A stretch of 64,000 bases of DNA from Hyphomicrobiaceae bacterium (GCA_016793635.1 JAEUMD010000014.1:124001-188000); one strand, 5' to 3'; positions 46,534-56,256 are shown, counted from the stretch's first letter. The notes: generated from the sequence alone by a model not told the origin. A program made the numbers and translations.

Positions 46534-46656
46534 AATACCCGGACACACCGCTCTGGACCGACAAAGCCGATCACACCGCTTTGGGCCGACAATACCCGGA
46601 CACACCTCACTGGGCCGGCAAAGCCGGTCACGCACCTCTTGGCCGGCAAAGCCGGC
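46534..46656. repeat. 28/29-bp alternating tandem repeat (four copies plus a part)
   Basis: Units run 46534-46562, 46563-46590, 46591-46619, 46620-46647, then a partial copy. Two types alternate: one beginning AATACCCGGACACACC (29 bp) and one beginning AAAGCCGATCACACC or AAAGCCGGTCACGC (28 bp). All end in TGGGCCGAC or GGCCGGC. The higher-order period is 57 bp. The frame reading through it gives a 19-residue repeat, which I regard as accidental. Confidence 0.9.
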
Positions 46657-46710
46657 CAGGGGCCCAACGGGCCCCGGCGCGAGCGCCGGACGCGCGGGCA
46701 TTGCCCGCGC
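46641..46710. repeat. Cluster of three GC-rich inverted repeats downstream of gshA
   Basis: Three adjacent hairpins: GGCCGGC-AAA-GCCGGCC (46641-46657), GGGGCCC-AAC-GGGCCCC (46659-46675) and GCGCGGGC-ATT-GCCCGCGC (46692-46710). The last lies 2 bases beyond the gshA stop codon. They lack a T-run, so Rho-independent termination is not assured, but they could block 3' decay or read-through. Confidence 0.8.
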
Positions 46711-46712
46711 CA

Positions 46713-48095
46713 CTAAAACGCAATCTCGCTGAAGACCGGCTCGATAAGGCCGTGCCAGGGACCGTGGTATCGGGTCAGCAACTCGTCGGCGCAGGTCTTG
46801 CCCGTGGCCACCATCTCTTCGAGCGGCGCCAGATAGACGGTCTCGTCCTGGCCGCGCCAGTTGACGCGACGACGATTGCGCAGCCCGAGGTGGGAGAGCC
46901 GCACCACCTCGCGGGCCACATCCTGCACCGTGCCACCCCGGAACGGCGTGGCGAGTGCGCCCTGCGGCACGCCATTGCGCAGGGCCTCACGCTCCTCCGC
47001 CGTCCACCCCTTGACGAGATCCCAGGCAGCCGAGAGCGCAACCTCGTCGTACAGCAAGCCGACCCAGAACGCCGACAGTGCGACAATGCGCGCCCAGCGC
47101 CCGCCGTCCGCGCCGCGCATCTCGAGAAAGCGCTTCAGGCGCACCTCTGGGAACAGCGTCGTCAGATGATCGGACCAGTCGTCGATGGTCGGTAGCTCGC
47201 CCGGCAAGCCCGGCAGCTTGCCGGCCATGAAGTCGCGGAACGACGCACCCGCGACGTCGATGTAGTTGCCGTCGCGATAGACGAAGTACATCGGCACCGC
47301 GAGTGCATAGTCGACATAGCGCTCGTAGCCCATGCCCGCTTCGAAAGCCCACGGCAGCATGCCCGTGCGTGCCTTGTCGGTATCGCGCCAGACTTCGCTG
47401 CGCATGGACTTGAAACCGTTCGGGCGGCCCTCGGTAAAAGGCGAGGACGCGAACAGCGCCGTGGCGATCGGTTGAAGCGCCAACGACACGCGCAGCTTTC
47501 GCACCATGTCGGCCTCGCTGGCGAAGTCGAGGTTCACCTGGATGGTGGCGGTGCGATACATCATGTCGAGGCCGCGCTTGCCGACCTGCGGCATGTAGCG
47601 CGTCATCACGGCGTAGCGCCGCTTCGGCATCTGCGGCGTTTCTTCCAACGTCCACTTGGGCGAGAAGCCGAGACCGAGGAAACCGATGCCGAGCGGCTCG
47701 CCGACGTGCACGACTTCGATCAGGTGCTCGCTCGTTTCCGACGCTGTCTCGTGCAGCGTTTCGAGCGGCGCGCCGGAGAGCTCGAATTGGCCGCCGGGCT
47801 CCAGGCTGATCGTTCCGCCCGGTTCGCCATCGGGCCGCTTCAGGGCGATGATGTTGTCGCCTTCGTGGATCGGCTCCCAGCCGTAGCAGGAAATCATCCG
47901 CTCCATGAGCGCGCGGATACCGCGGGGGCCGCCGTAAGGCACGGGCTCCAGCCGTTCGGTGTAAAACACGAACTTCTCGTGCTCGGTGCCGATGCGCCAG
48001 CGGTCCTTCGGCTTCTCGCCAGCCGCAATCCAGGCGACGAGATCGTCCTTCGAGCGGACAGGCGGGCTCTTGTCGCCATTGATGCGGGTCGACAT
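46713..48095 (-). CDS. gshA: Glutamate-cysteine ligase, class II/plant type
   Basis: 460 residues. IGTEHEKFVFY near 36, GGTISLEPGGQFELSGAPL near 91, ATIQVNLDFASE near 183, GMLPWAFEAGMGYERYVDYAL near 240, and LRNGVPQGALATPFRGG near 385 match the alphaproteobacterial and plant glutamate-cysteine ligases, not the E. coli type. It makes gamma-glutamylcysteine, the first step of glutathione. gshB is not in the window. Confidence 0.95.
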   Translation of the reverse strand: MSTRINGDKSPPVRSKDDLVAWIAAGEKPKDRWRIGTEHEKFVFYTERLEPVPYGGPRGIRALMERMISCYGWEPIHEGDNIIALKRPDGEPGGTISLEPGGQFELSGAPLETLHETASETSEHLIEVVHVGEPLGIGFLGLGFSPKWTLEETPQMPKRRYAVMTRYMPQVGKRGLDMMYRTATIQVNLDFASEADMVRKLRVSLALQPIATALFASSPFTEGRPNGFKSMRSEVWRDTDKARTGMLPWAFEAGMGYERYVDYALAVPMYFVYRDGNYIDVAGASFRDFMAGKLPGLPGELPTIDDWSDHLTTLFPEVRLKRFLEMRGADGGRWARIVALSAFWVGLLYDEVALSAAWDLVKGWTAEEREALRNGVPQGALATPFRGGTVQDVAREVVRLSHLGLRNRRRVNWRGQDETVYLAPLEEMVATGKTCADELLTRYHGPWHGLIEPVFSEIAF

Positions 48096-48396
48096 GTCTG
48101 CTGGCTCTGGCGCTCGGTTGGGTTGCCTATGGGATACGGCCGAACGTCCAGATCGGGCGAGGGGCGGCGCAAGTTATGGCGACTTCCCCTCCCCCGCACA
48201 AGTCGCGAGATCGTGTAAGGTTGCACGGCTGTCGCCCCCGTTCTGCGGGCTGCGGCGGGCGAAAGCGGGGTCGCCCGAGGGGCCACCCGCTTCTTGATTA
48301 TGGGTGGGCTCTCTCCGGTAGCCCGCGCCGAGGCGCCGCCCGCCATCATCGATCAGGCGAGACGAAACCGGCCCTCGGTGCCGCACAACAGCCCCG
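48096..48396. other. 301-bp intergenic region upstream of gshA
   Basis: It holds the presumed gshA promoter and the 3' end of cckA. I see no gene and no convincing -10/-35 pair. GC-rich throughout. Confidence 0.4.
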
Positions 48397-50937
48397 TCAG
48401 TCCGCGAGCTCGTCCTTGACCTTGGAGACGAGTTCGGTCAGCGAGAACGGTTTCGGCAGGAACCCGAAGCTCTCGTTCTGGTCGAGACCGGCACGGAAAG
48501 CGTCGTTGGGATAGCCCGACATGAACACGAACTTCAAATCGGGGTGCGACTTGCGCAGCTCCTTGAGAAGCGTCGGGCCATCCATCTCCGGCATCACCAC
48601 GTCGGAGACGACGATATCGAGACGGCCCTTGTGCTCGGCGAGGATATCGAGCGCCTCGGCGCCGTTGGACGCTTCGAGCACCTCGAAGCCGCGGCTGCGT
48701 AGCGCGCGCACAGCAAAGGTTCTGACGCCGTCCTCGTCCTCCACCAGCAGCACGCGGGCGGAACCGGTGAGATCGGGCGCGTGGCGCACTTCCTTGCGCG
48801 AGAGGCGCTGGACGATCTGCGCCTCCTCGTCCGGATCGGGCGCATGGCGTGGCAGGAACACACGGAACTTGGTGCCCTTGCCGATCTCGCTCTCGGTGAA
48901 GATGAACCCGCCCGACTGTTTGACGATGCCGTAGACCGTCGCGAGCCCGAGGCCAGTTCCTTTGCCGACACCCTTCGTGGTGAAGAACGGCTCGAAGATC
49001 TTGTTCATGGTCTCGGGGCTCATGCCGCAGCCGGTATCCTCCACCTCGACCAGCACGTACTCGCCGACCGCCAGGCCGAAGTGATCCATCTTCTGGCATT
49101 CACGCTCGGTGACGTTGCGCGTGCGAATGGTGAGTGTGCCGCCGTCCGGCATGGCGTCGCGCGCGTTGACGACGAGATTGACGATGACGCGGTCGATCTG
49201 GGTCTTATCGGTGCGAACGGTCCACAGGTCTCGCTCGGTCTGCACCTTGAGTTCGATCTTGACGCCGATGGAGCGCTTCAGCAGCGGCGAGATCTCGCTC
49301 ACCATCTCGCCGAGCTGGATCACCTCGTTCTGCAACGTCTGCTGGCGCGAGAACGCGAGCAGTTTCGAGACGAGGCCTGCGGCACGGTTGGCCGCGGCCT
49401 TGATGCCCATCAGATCCTTGTGAGCGGGATCACCGGGCTTCGTCGTCAGCAGCAGGAAGTCGGAATAGCCGATGATGGCGGTGAGCATGTTGTTGAAGTC
49501 ATGCGCAATGCCGCCCGCCAGCGTGCCGACCGCTTCCATCTTGTTCGACTGCGCGAAGCGTGCTTCCAGCCGCTTCTGCTCGGTGGCGTCGAGCACGTAA
49601 AGAACCGCCGCCTCGCTCGCGCCTGTCGCCCCGGCGAGCGGGCTCATGTAGACGCGCCGCGTGAACTCGGCCGCGCCGGAGCCGACTGAAATCTCGATGG
49701 GCGCGACGTTGCCGCGCCCGCCGAGCACTTCGTCAAGACCCTGCTCGACCGCGATACGTGTCGAGGCCTCGCAATCGCGTGTCAGAGCTTCGAGCGCAGG
49801 CAGCGCAGCGGTGCGCGTGCCGTCGAGGATCATGCGGGCGAACGCCGCGTTGGCATTCGAGATGGTCCCATCCGCCGCGACGGTGGCGACGCCGAAGGGC
49901 GCGGACTGGAAGAAGCGCGAGAGACGCAGATCGCCGCTCGAATCCGCAGTCGCCGCTGCCTCGAGCTGGCGGTCGAAACAACCGATGACGATGCCGCCAC
50001 CCGATTCCGCCGCCCGGCACGAGAGCCGCATGGGCACCAGCCGGCCATCCTCGCGAACGACGTCGAGGTCGATGACGATCGGTTCGCCGCCGCCGCGCGC
50101 CACGCCCATGAGCACGGCTGCGCCATCGTTGGAGACGAGATCACGCAAGCGTAACGCCCTGTCGCCGATCGCTTCCGGCGCAAGGCCGATGCTGTCGGCG
50201 AAGGTGCGGTTGGCATGCGTGACGAAGCCGTCCGCGTCCACCGATACCAAGCCGAGCGGCATCGTATCGTAGAGGGCGAGACGCTGCTCGACGCCCGCGC
50301 TCTTGCGTGCCTCCGCCTCGCGCTCGTCCGTGACATCCTCGACGCTCCAGATCGCGAGCGGGCCGGGGTCACGCGCCGTCGACGGCGAGGAGAAGGGTTT
50401 TACCGAGATGCGCAAGCATCGCCTCGCAGCGGCGGCCGGCCCGGGCCTCGCGAGCACCTCGGCGTGTGCCTCTCCAGCGGCGGCGGCGCGGCTCAGGCGG
50501 TACAGCGCAGGGGCCGCTTCGGCGATGCCGTTGAAGGCATCCTCGAATGTGCCGAGCGCGCCGGTGTTGGACCGCCCAAGCAGGGCGGAGATGGCGCGGT
50601 TGGCGTAGAGAGGCGGTCCGCCGCGCGCCGGAACGATCATCAGGCCGCCCGCCTCCGCGTCGGCTATGGCCTTGAGCAGGTCGCCTTCGGGAAGGCGCTC
50701 GCCGATACGGATGTGGCCAGCGGCGATGCCGAACAGAAAGAACACGCCGAGCATCGCCATCGTCGCCAGCAGCGAGATGAGCAGCGGCGTCGCGGAAGCC
50801 GATGCGATAAGCGACAGGACCACGGCGCCCGCAGCACCAAGCACGACGAGGATGGTTGCGTATCCACCACCGCCGCGAAGCGCCGCGAGCGGGTCATCGG
50901 CGGCTATCCGTTCGGTCTGCGCCTTGCCCTCGCTCAT
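48397..50937 (-). CDS. cckA: Hybrid sensor histidine kinase CckA
   Basis: 846 residues from the ATG at 50937 (864 from 50991). Two transmembrane helices lie near 24-75. Three PAS-like segments follow, then the kinase: AVGTLAGGIAHDFNNMLTAIIGYSDFLL with phosphoacceptor H479, N box VIVNLVVNARDAMPDGG, G1 EDTGCGM, and G2 GKGTGLGLATVYGIV. The receiver domain starts VLLVEDEDGVR with the phosphorylated D779 in VVSDVVMPEMDG. CckA feeds phosphate through ChpT to CtrA and controls the cell cycle. Neither ChpT nor CtrA is in the window. Confidence 0.94.
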   Translation of the reverse strand: MSEGKAQTERIAADDPLAALRGGGGYATILVVLGAAGAVVLSLIASASATPLLISLLATMAMLGVFFLFGIAAGHIRIGERLPEGDLLKAIADAEAGGLMIVPARGGPPLYANRAISALLGRSNTGALGTFEDAFNGIAEAAPALYRLSRAAAAGEAHAEVLARPGPAAAARRCLRISVKPFSSPSTARDPGPLAIWSVEDVTDEREAEARKSAGVEQRLALYDTMPLGLVSVDADGFVTHANRTFADSIGLAPEAIGDRALRLRDLVSNDGAAVLMGVARGGGEPIVIDLDVVREDGRLVPMRLSCRAAESGGGIVIGCFDRQLEAAATADSSGDLRLSRFFQSAPFGVATVAADGTISNANAAFARMILDGTRTAALPALEALTRDCEASTRIAVEQGLDEVLGGRGNVAPIEISVGSGAAEFTRRVYMSPLAGATGASEAAVLYVLDATEQKRLEARFAQSNKMEAVGTLAGGIAHDFNNMLTAIIGYSDFLLLTTKPGDPAHKDLMGIKAAANRAAGLVSKLLAFSRQQTLQNEVIQLGEMVSEISPLLKRSIGVKIELKVQTERDLWTVRTDKTQIDRVIVNLVVNARDAMPDGGTLTIRTRNVTERECQKMDHFGLAVGEYVLVEVEDTGCGMSPETMNKIFEPFFTTKGVGKGTGLGLATVYGIVKQSGGFIFTESEIGKGTKFRVFLPRHAPDPDEEAQIVQRLSRKEVRHAPDLTGSARVLLVEDEDGVRTFAVRALRSRGFEVLEASNGAEALDILAEHKGRLDIVVSDVVMPEMDGPTLLKELRKSHPDLKFVFMSGYPNDAFRAGLDQNESFGFLPKPFSLTELVSKVKDELAD

Positions 50938-51585
50938 GTCGCGGGAGGCTAGCTGATTCGCCGGAAGGCTCGCCTTGAAAGACTGAAGCATGAACAACCA
51001 ACTCGTGATGGAACTCGGATGCGGCGGAACCGCTGCGGCGGTACCGGTGCACGATCCGTCGGGCGCGTCCGGCGGGCTCTTTTTCAAGAACCCAGGAAGA
51101 CGACACAACTATCTGGTTTTTTGCCAGAAATTCCGTCGCCAGCCCGCGAGACCAACCCATACGGGGCCGCTCACTCCGGACACGGCTGGATAGGGCCGTG
51201 ACACCATCAACACTTCGATCATTAGAGTTAAAATGCCATGAATTCCGCGCTATAGGTGGGACGGTCGCGATCAGTCGCGCGCCTCTACGCTGGCCGCGCG
51301 ACCAGCGACAGCGCGATGGCCCGGACGCTGATTGGGGCGGCCTCAGGTTGGAGCTTCCGGAACCGGCCGCGCCGTTTGCGGAGCCGCAAGGTGCGAAACC
51401 GGCTGGAAGCCGGAGTGCACGCCATAATCGCCTACGTTACCGGGGCAATAGTCCCCAGAGCATTTGCCGTTTCGCGCCGGCCGCAGTGGCGCTCGGGTCG
51501 CGCGGGTTGTACCAGTTCGCCATCCCTCTACGGCGGGGGTGTCTATCGTTGTCGGATCTGTGCGGAAACGCTGCGGGGGCTGAGC
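50938..51585. other. 648-bp divergent intergenic region between cckA and the FliO-like gene
   Basis: No gene supported. If cckA begins at 50991, the first 54 bases are coding. An A/T-richer stretch at 51205-51250 holds TTAGAGTTAAAATGCC, which could be a -10 region (TTAAAA). A CtrA site (TTAA-N7-TTAA) is not present. Arginine-rich ORFs crossing it are not credible. Confidence 0.4.
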
Positions 51586-51942
51586 ATGCTGGATATCCTG
51601 TTCTACCTGCTTCTGGTGGTTGCCATCGGCGGCGCCGCCGCTGCCGCCTATTTCTACGGGCCGAGCCTTTTCGGGGGGGCCGGTGGCGGCAACGGCCTGT
51701 TCGGTAATCGCGCCGAACGCCGGCTGGACGTCGTCGAGCAGTCGAGCGTGGACGGTCGCCGCCGCCTGGTGCTGATCCGCCGTGACGATGTGGAGCACCT
51801 CATCATGACCGGCGGGCCGGTGGATGTAGTGATCGAGACCGGCATTCAACCCAAGCGTGCCCGCCCCGCGGCCGAAGTCGTGGAAGCGCCGCATCCGGTT
51901 TTCAGCCGTGCGCCGAGAACGCTCGGCACGGCGCAGGAATGA
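51586..51942 (+). CDS. FliO-like small membrane protein
   Basis: 118 residues from the ATG at 51586. A single N-terminal transmembrane helix (MLDILFYLLLVVAIGGAAA) and glycine-rich spacer lead to a small domain with RRLVLIRRDDVEHLIMTGGPVDVVIE near 60-86, the hallmark of FliO and of FliO-like proteins. There are no flagellar genes around it, and it lies divergently from cckA, an arrangement seen in other Rhizobiales. A flagellar export role is therefore uncertain. Confidence 0.7.
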   Translation: MLDILFYLLLVVAIGGAAAAAYFYGPSLFGGAGGGNGLFGNRAERRLDVVEQSSVDGRRRLVLIRRDDVEHLIMTGGPVDVVIETGIQPKRARPAAEVVEAPHPVFSRAPRTLGTAQE

Positions 51943-51966
51943 CCGCCACAGCATCTTCGCCACAAA

Positions 51967-54759
51967 ATGATCGCTGTTTCGGCTGAAGAGGCCCCGCTGC
52001 CGCGCCCCATTTCGCCCCTGTCGAGAGCGTCTTCTCGCGGCCGAGCAGCCGCCAATTCCCGGAGACATGTTCCCCTGTCGCGTCCGTTCCAAATACTCCT
52101 GCTCATCGTTTTCGCCGCCCTGCTGATGCCGCGGCCGCAGTCCGCCACAGCCGAGCCCGCCTTCGTCGTCGCTCAAGCTGCGGGCGCGAAACCGGCAGCC
52201 ACGAGCGCGGCCGCCAAGCCCGCAGCGGCCGCGCCGGCCACTCCACCTGCCCCCCCCGCTCCGCCTCCGGCCGTCGAGCCGGCCCCGCAGCCCTCGGCGA
52301 ACGAGACACCGGCCGAGCCGCCGGCTGCGCCGAAGCCGCCCGCGCCCGCCGCCAACCTTGACCCCCTACTTCAACCCGTCCGCCGCCTGTCGGCCATGCT
52401 CGACGATCTCGAGAAGGCGGTCGAGCGCGTCAGCGACCGCGAGGAGGAGTTGTCCAAGGTCCGTGTCGAGATCGACCGCCTGCCGGGCGATGCACGAAGG
52501 GCGATCGAGGACATCGAGCCGCGGCTCGCCGACTTCCGCTCACAGGTCGATAAGCTCGGCCCCGCGCCGAAGGCCGAGGACCCAGGGGAAGCCGAGCAGA
52601 TCGCGGAAGAGCGCGCGCGCCTCAATGCGGTGGTCAGCGAGCTGGACGGGGCGATCAAGTCGGCCGAGCTCGCGAGCGAGCGAGCACGCCAGCTCGCTCA
52701 GCGGGTGCAGGGGTTGCGCCAGTCGATCTTCACCACGCAGCTCCTGCGGCGGACTCAGAACTCGCCTCTCAAGCTCAGCCTGTGGCGTACGGTCGTCGCG
52801 GAGATGCCCAACGCCGCCCGGGATACAGCGACCATTGCGCGCAACTGGTGGCGCGCCGCCGAACACCACGCACTCAAGCTCGGCCTGCTGCTCGCGTTCG
52901 TCACCGCCACCTACTTCACCGTCAGAACCTTGCGGCGCAAGCTCGTGCGCCGCACGCTCAACGCGCAGAGCGACAAGCCGCCGTCGTTCTTCGCCCGCGC
53001 CGTCACCGCCGGGTGGACCGCCGCCGCTTACGCATTTCCCGCGGCAGCCGCAGCGATCCTGCTCTATCTCGGCGTCGACAACATTGGCCTGCTCTATCTC
53101 CAGGTCGAGGCGTTGGCAGAGACGCTGCTGACCTCCATCCTGATCTACGTAGCCGTGACGGCGCTTTCTCGCGCGATCCTCCAGCCGTCGCGTCCACACT
53201 GGCGGTTGTTCGATCTTTCCGACACCGCTGCCCGCCGCCTGCACCAGATCACCGGCGCGGTCGCCGCCGTCTATGCCGTCGACCTCGTGCTCGGCCGCTT
53301 CATCAATGTGCTCTACCTTCCGTTCCAGGTGAACGTGGCGCAGGCGTTCGTATTCTCGATCGCTTTCGCCGCTCTGCTCGTGATGCTGGCGCGCACAAGA
53401 TTCGAGCCGCGCACCGCGGCCGCTGACCAGCCGCAGGTTTCGTTCTGGCATCCGTGGTGGCTCAAAGTGCCGCTGATGACGCTCGCGCTCGTCATCGCCG
53501 GAGTTTCGCTCGCCGGCTATGTCGCGCTCGGCCGCTACATCTCGGCGCAGGTCGTGCTGTCGGGCACGGTAATCGTCGTCATCATGCTGCTCCACCTCGC
53601 CGTCCGCGCCATCTCGGGGCAGGCCGGTCTCGACGAGGACAGCCTCTCGACGCGCCTTCTCGGCGAGCGCTTCAAGCTCGACGACACGCAGCGCAGCATG
53701 GTCGACGGGTTCATCTTCGTCGTGCTCAACATTGCGGTGGCGCTGATCGCCGCTCCACTCCTGCTGTTCTCGTGGGGCTTCTCGTCTCCCGAGGTTTTCG
53801 GCTGGCTCCACAACGCGATCTTCGGCTTCCAACTCGGCGGCTTCCAGATCTCGCTGGCCCGCATCCTTCTGGCTATCGTCCTGTTCGCCGCCGTCATCTT
53901 CGCCACGCGCATTCTGCAACGCTGGATGCAGAGCACGGTGCTGCGGCCGGCGCACATCGACGCGGGCCTCGCCAACTCAATTCACACCGGCGTCGGATAT
54001 GCCGGCTTCGGTATCGCCTCCCTTTCGGCCATATCCTACGGCGGCCTCGACATCACCAACGTCGCGATCGTCGCCGGTGCGCTCTCGGTCGGCATCGGTT
54101 TCGGCCTGCAGTCGATCGTCAACAACTTCGTCTCCGGCCTCATTCTACTGGTCGAGCGGCCGATCAAAGTGGGTGACTGGATTCACGTCGGCGAATTCGA
54201 AGGGCACGTGCGGCGCATCTCGGTGCGCTCGACCGAGATCGAAACCTTCGATCGCTCGAGTGTCATCGTTCCCAATTCGCAGCTCATCTCGGGGACGGTG
54301 CGCAATCGCACCCATCGCAACACGATCGGCCGTGTCATGGTCGAGGTTGGCGTGTCCTATTCGGCCGATCCGGCACAGGTTCGCGACCTCCTCTTGCGGA
54401 CGGCGCAGCGCTGCCCGGCGTTATCGAGCTTCCCCGCTCCGTTCGTGCTGTTCAAGAACTTCGGCGCGAGTTCCCTCGACTTCACCATTTTCGGATACAT
54501 CTCCGACGTCAGCAAGACCGGCGCCGCCGCGACCGAGCTCCGAATCGCGGTGTTTCAGGCGCTGCGGCAGTCGGGTATCGAGATACCGTTCCCGCAGACA
54601 GATGTTCACCTGCGCGATCTCGACGTCGTCAAGACCTTGGTCGCGCGCGTTATCGAGGAACGGGCGGCGAAGAAGGCCGCGGCGGTCTCCGACGACGACG
54701 AGAGCGTCAGCGAGGGGCCCGATGCAGGCGCATCTGCCGGCACCGGCTCGGCGGGTTAA
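51967..54759 (+). CDS. Large MscS-family mechanosensitive channel (DUF3772-containing)
   Basis: 930 residues. A signal-like segment near 41-62 is followed by an Ala/Pro-rich linker (70-130), a periplasmic coiled coil of DUF3772 type (135-250), about ten transmembrane helices (~300-690), and the MscS core: GLGFGLQSIVNNF-like IGFGLQSIVNNFVSGLILLVERP near 715, then the beta domain GDWIHVGEFEGHVRRISVRSTEIETFDRS and VPNSQLISG. It opens under membrane tension to release osmolytes. MscK or YjeP-type. The stop overlaps the convergent gene's stop by 4 bases. Confidence 0.93.
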   Translation: MIAVSAEEAPLPRPISPLSRASSRGRAAANSRRHVPLSRPFQILLLIVFAALLMPRPQSATAEPAFVVAQAAGAKPAATSAAAKPAAAAPATPPAPPAPPPAVEPAPQPSANETPAEPPAAPKPPAPAANLDPLLQPVRRLSAMLDDLEKAVERVSDREEELSKVRVEIDRLPGDARRAIEDIEPRLADFRSQVDKLGPAPKAEDPGEAEQIAEERARLNAVVSELDGAIKSAELASERARQLAQRVQGLRQSIFTTQLLRRTQNSPLKLSLWRTVVAEMPNAARDTATIARNWWRAAEHHALKLGLLLAFVTATYFTVRTLRRKLVRRTLNAQSDKPPSFFARAVTAGWTAAAYAFPAAAAAILLYLGVDNIGLLYLQVEALAETLLTSILIYVAVTALSRAILQPSRPHWRLFDLSDTAARRLHQITGAVAAVYAVDLVLGRFINVLYLPFQVNVAQAFVFSIAFAALLVMLARTRFEPRTAAADQPQVSFWHPWWLKVPLMTLALVIAGVSLAGYVALGRYISAQVVLSGTVIVVIMLLHLAVRAISGQAGLDEDSLSTRLLGERFKLDDTQRSMVDGFIFVVLNIAVALIAAPLLLFSWGFSSPEVFGWLHNAIFGFQLGGFQISLARILLAIVLFAAVIFATRILQRWMQSTVLRPAHIDAGLANSIHTGVGYAGFGIASLSAISYGGLDITNVAIVAGALSVGIGFGLQSIVNNFVSGLILLVERPIKVGDWIHVGEFEGHVRRISVRSTEIETFDRSSVIVPNSQLISGTVRNRTHRNTIGRVMVEVGVSYSADPAQVRDLLLRTAQRCPALSSFPAPFVLFKNFGASSLDFTIFGYISDVSKTGAAATELRIAVFQALRQSGIEIPFPQTDVHLRDLDVVKTLVARVIEERAAKKAAAVSDDDESVSEGPDAGASAGTGSAG

Positions 54760-55550
54760 AGCGACGCAACGTAAGCTGTCGCGGCGGCGAACGCGTCCTT
54801 TGCCGTTCGCCCCTCGAGAAATCCCAGCTTGAATCCCGCCTCCGCCGCAGCGAGGCGTTCGTCCGGCTGGCCGTGGTGGTGCACGTTGCGGAACTCCGTG
54901 TCGCCACTCTGCCAGCGTCTAATTCCGGCGGCCCACAGCGATGCCGTCGGGTTATCGCGTTTGCGCAGACCGAGATAGAAGCCCGAAAGATAATCGGCGT
55001 GCAGTTCCACGCGCTTCACCGTCGGCTGGCTGCCGCGGATCTTCTCGAACAGGCCATCCTGATAGACCCAAACGTGCGCGAACTCGTGGGCAGCGGTTTG
55101 GAGCAGCGTGACACCCGACGGATCGTAGTCCATGAGCTTGGCGAAATACGTCCGTCCGAACAGCACCGCGAACTCGTGCGCGCCACCGACCGCGTACCGC
55201 ATCGCCATGGCGTTTGGTGCGTCCGCGTCATCGTAGAAGCCGACCTTCGGCCACACGTCGAACGTCTCCGCCAAACGCTGCAACGCGCGGTCGAAGGCCT
55301 TGTCGAGATCGGGATTACCCGACGAGCGCACCATGGTGTGAACCTCGGGTGGCAGCGTCGCTTTCTTGCCGAGCTTGAGGTTGGAGCCAAGAACGAGGTT
55401 GGCGTTGTTGCTGTCGACAAAGCAGCCGCGGATCTGGCCGAGCTTCGCTACCTTCTCCTGCACCTCGCCAGCCTGGGCCCGCAGTGGCAGCGCGGAGCAG
55501 CATGCGCAACAGCCGATGCCCGTAAGAACGTGTCGCCGATCGAGGCGCAT
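54756..55550 (-). CDS. Exported HExxH zinc metallopeptidase-like protein
   Basis: 264 residues from the ATG at 55550. The leader RLDRRHVLTGIGCCACC has twin arginines and a hydrophobic core with four cysteines, so a Tat signal or lipoprotein is possible. The metal motif HEFAH lies at 155-159, followed by ELHADYLSGFYLG with E182 and D186, the third-ligand region of gluzincin-type peptidases. Before it GCFVDSNNANLVLGSN near 42 is unrecognised. Substrate unknown. It is followed upstream by the glycan-binding-like gene on the same strand (52 bp apart), so they may be co-expressed. Confidence 0.75.
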   Translation of the reverse strand: MRLDRRHVLTGIGCCACCSALPLRAQAGEVQEKVAKLGQIRGCFVDSNNANLVLGSNLKLGKKATLPPEVHTMVRSSGNPDLDKAFDRALQRLAETFDVWPKVGFYDDADAPNAMAMRYAVGGAHEFAVLFGRTYFAKLMDYDPSGVTLLQTAAHEFAHVWVYQDGLFEKIRGSQPTVKRVELHADYLSGFYLGLRKRDNPTASLWAAGIRRWQSGDTEFRNVHHHGQPDERLAAAEAGFKLGFLEGRTAKDAFAAATAYVASL

Positions 55551-55602
55551 GGGCCTGCCTCCTCTTTGCTTTTTCCCCGCGTCTGCGTCGCGCTTTCGTC
55601 CT

Positions 55603-56256
55603 CTACTCGACGACGACACGGAACTCAGTGACGGCGGTGTCCTGGTATTTCGTGCCGGGATAGACGGAGCGGATGGTGAAGCGCACCCACTCGGCGGATT
55701 GCCGCCCCACATCGATCGACTGCACGCCCGGTGCATCGGCAAGCGAGATGCGTCGCGTGTCACCGTTCGAGAATTGCAGCTCGGCGACCTGAACGCGGCT
55801 GTTGGCCAGGAACAGCCGCTCGTTCTTGTGATAACCGTTCATCACCTGGATCGCGGAGACAGTGCGCCGCCCGTTGAGCTCGACCACAAGGCTCTCGCCC
55901 TCACCATGGCCGTCACGCCCTTCGACCCAAGCCGTCTTGAGATCCGTATCGACGAGCTTGTCGGGCCCGTAAGTGAAACCGAACTGCGGCTTCAACACCG
56001 AGGACACGCAATAGCGAAATCCGCCCGCGTCGTTGCACGTTTCGCTATCGAGCTTGGGACGCTGCAACCGCTCCTGCTGCGGCACGGCCAGCGGCTTCAG
56101 TACCGCGACCGCCGGAGCCTGAACGGGCGTGGGGTTGGGCGTTTCCGCCGGTCCGCACTCCAGAAACACGCAACGCGGCTGAGCCCACGGCGCGGAAACC
56201 ACCGACAGGAGGCTCGCCGCCGCCGCGGCGATACCAGCGATAGTTCGATGTGCCAT
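55603..56256 (-). CDS. Exported protein with NADase-type glycan-binding (discoidin-like) domain
   Basis: 217 residues from the ATG at 56256, with a signal peptide ending near residue 26 (SVVSAPWAQP). A Pro-rich spacer follows. The domain from ~75 shows SSVLKPQFGFTYGPDKLVDTDLKTAW, EGRDGHGEGESLVVEL, the order seen in bacterial NADase-type glycan-binding domains, and VSAIQVMNGYHKN. A cysteine pair sits in CVFLEC near 30. It could bind surface glycans. Nearest gene is the metallopeptidase downstream. Confidence 0.75.
   Translation of the reverse strand: MAHRTIAGIAAAAASLLSVVSAPWAQPRCVFLECGPAETPNPTPVQAPAVAVLKPLAVPQQERLQRPKLDSETCNDAGGFRYCVSSVLKPQFGFTYGPDKLVDTDLKTAWVEGRDGHGEGESLVVELNGRRTVSAIQVMNGYHKNERLFLANSRVQVAELQFSNGDTRRISLADAPGVQSIDVGRQSAEWVRFTIRSVYPGTKYQDTAVTEFRVVVE

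Larger units (their letters stand above)
46242..46712. other. 471-bp intergenic region with no gene, repeat-rich
   Basis: Upstream of ileS and downstream of gshA on the same strand. The ileS promoter should lie at 46242-46500. The rest is the tandem and inverted repeats noted at 46534-46710. No ORF here has normal codon use. Confidence 0.6.

Noticed and set aside
46467-46713. Minus-strand frames translating the 57-bp period as a 19-residue repeat
   Set aside because: Repeat units are 28 and 29 bp, so the frame is kept only by chance; no start with a ribosome site, no second domain, and the region is bounded by hairpins.
44571-47195. Long plus-strand ORF (874 codons) opposite ileS
   Set aside because: It is the antisense of ileS; the minus-strand frame has HIGH and KMSKS motifs. 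The plus frame has no recognisable domain and an amino acid mix typical of complementary high-GC frames.
51205-51250. Possible CtrA-binding site upstream of cckA
   Set aside because: There is a single TTAA but not the TTAA-N7-TTAA pair.
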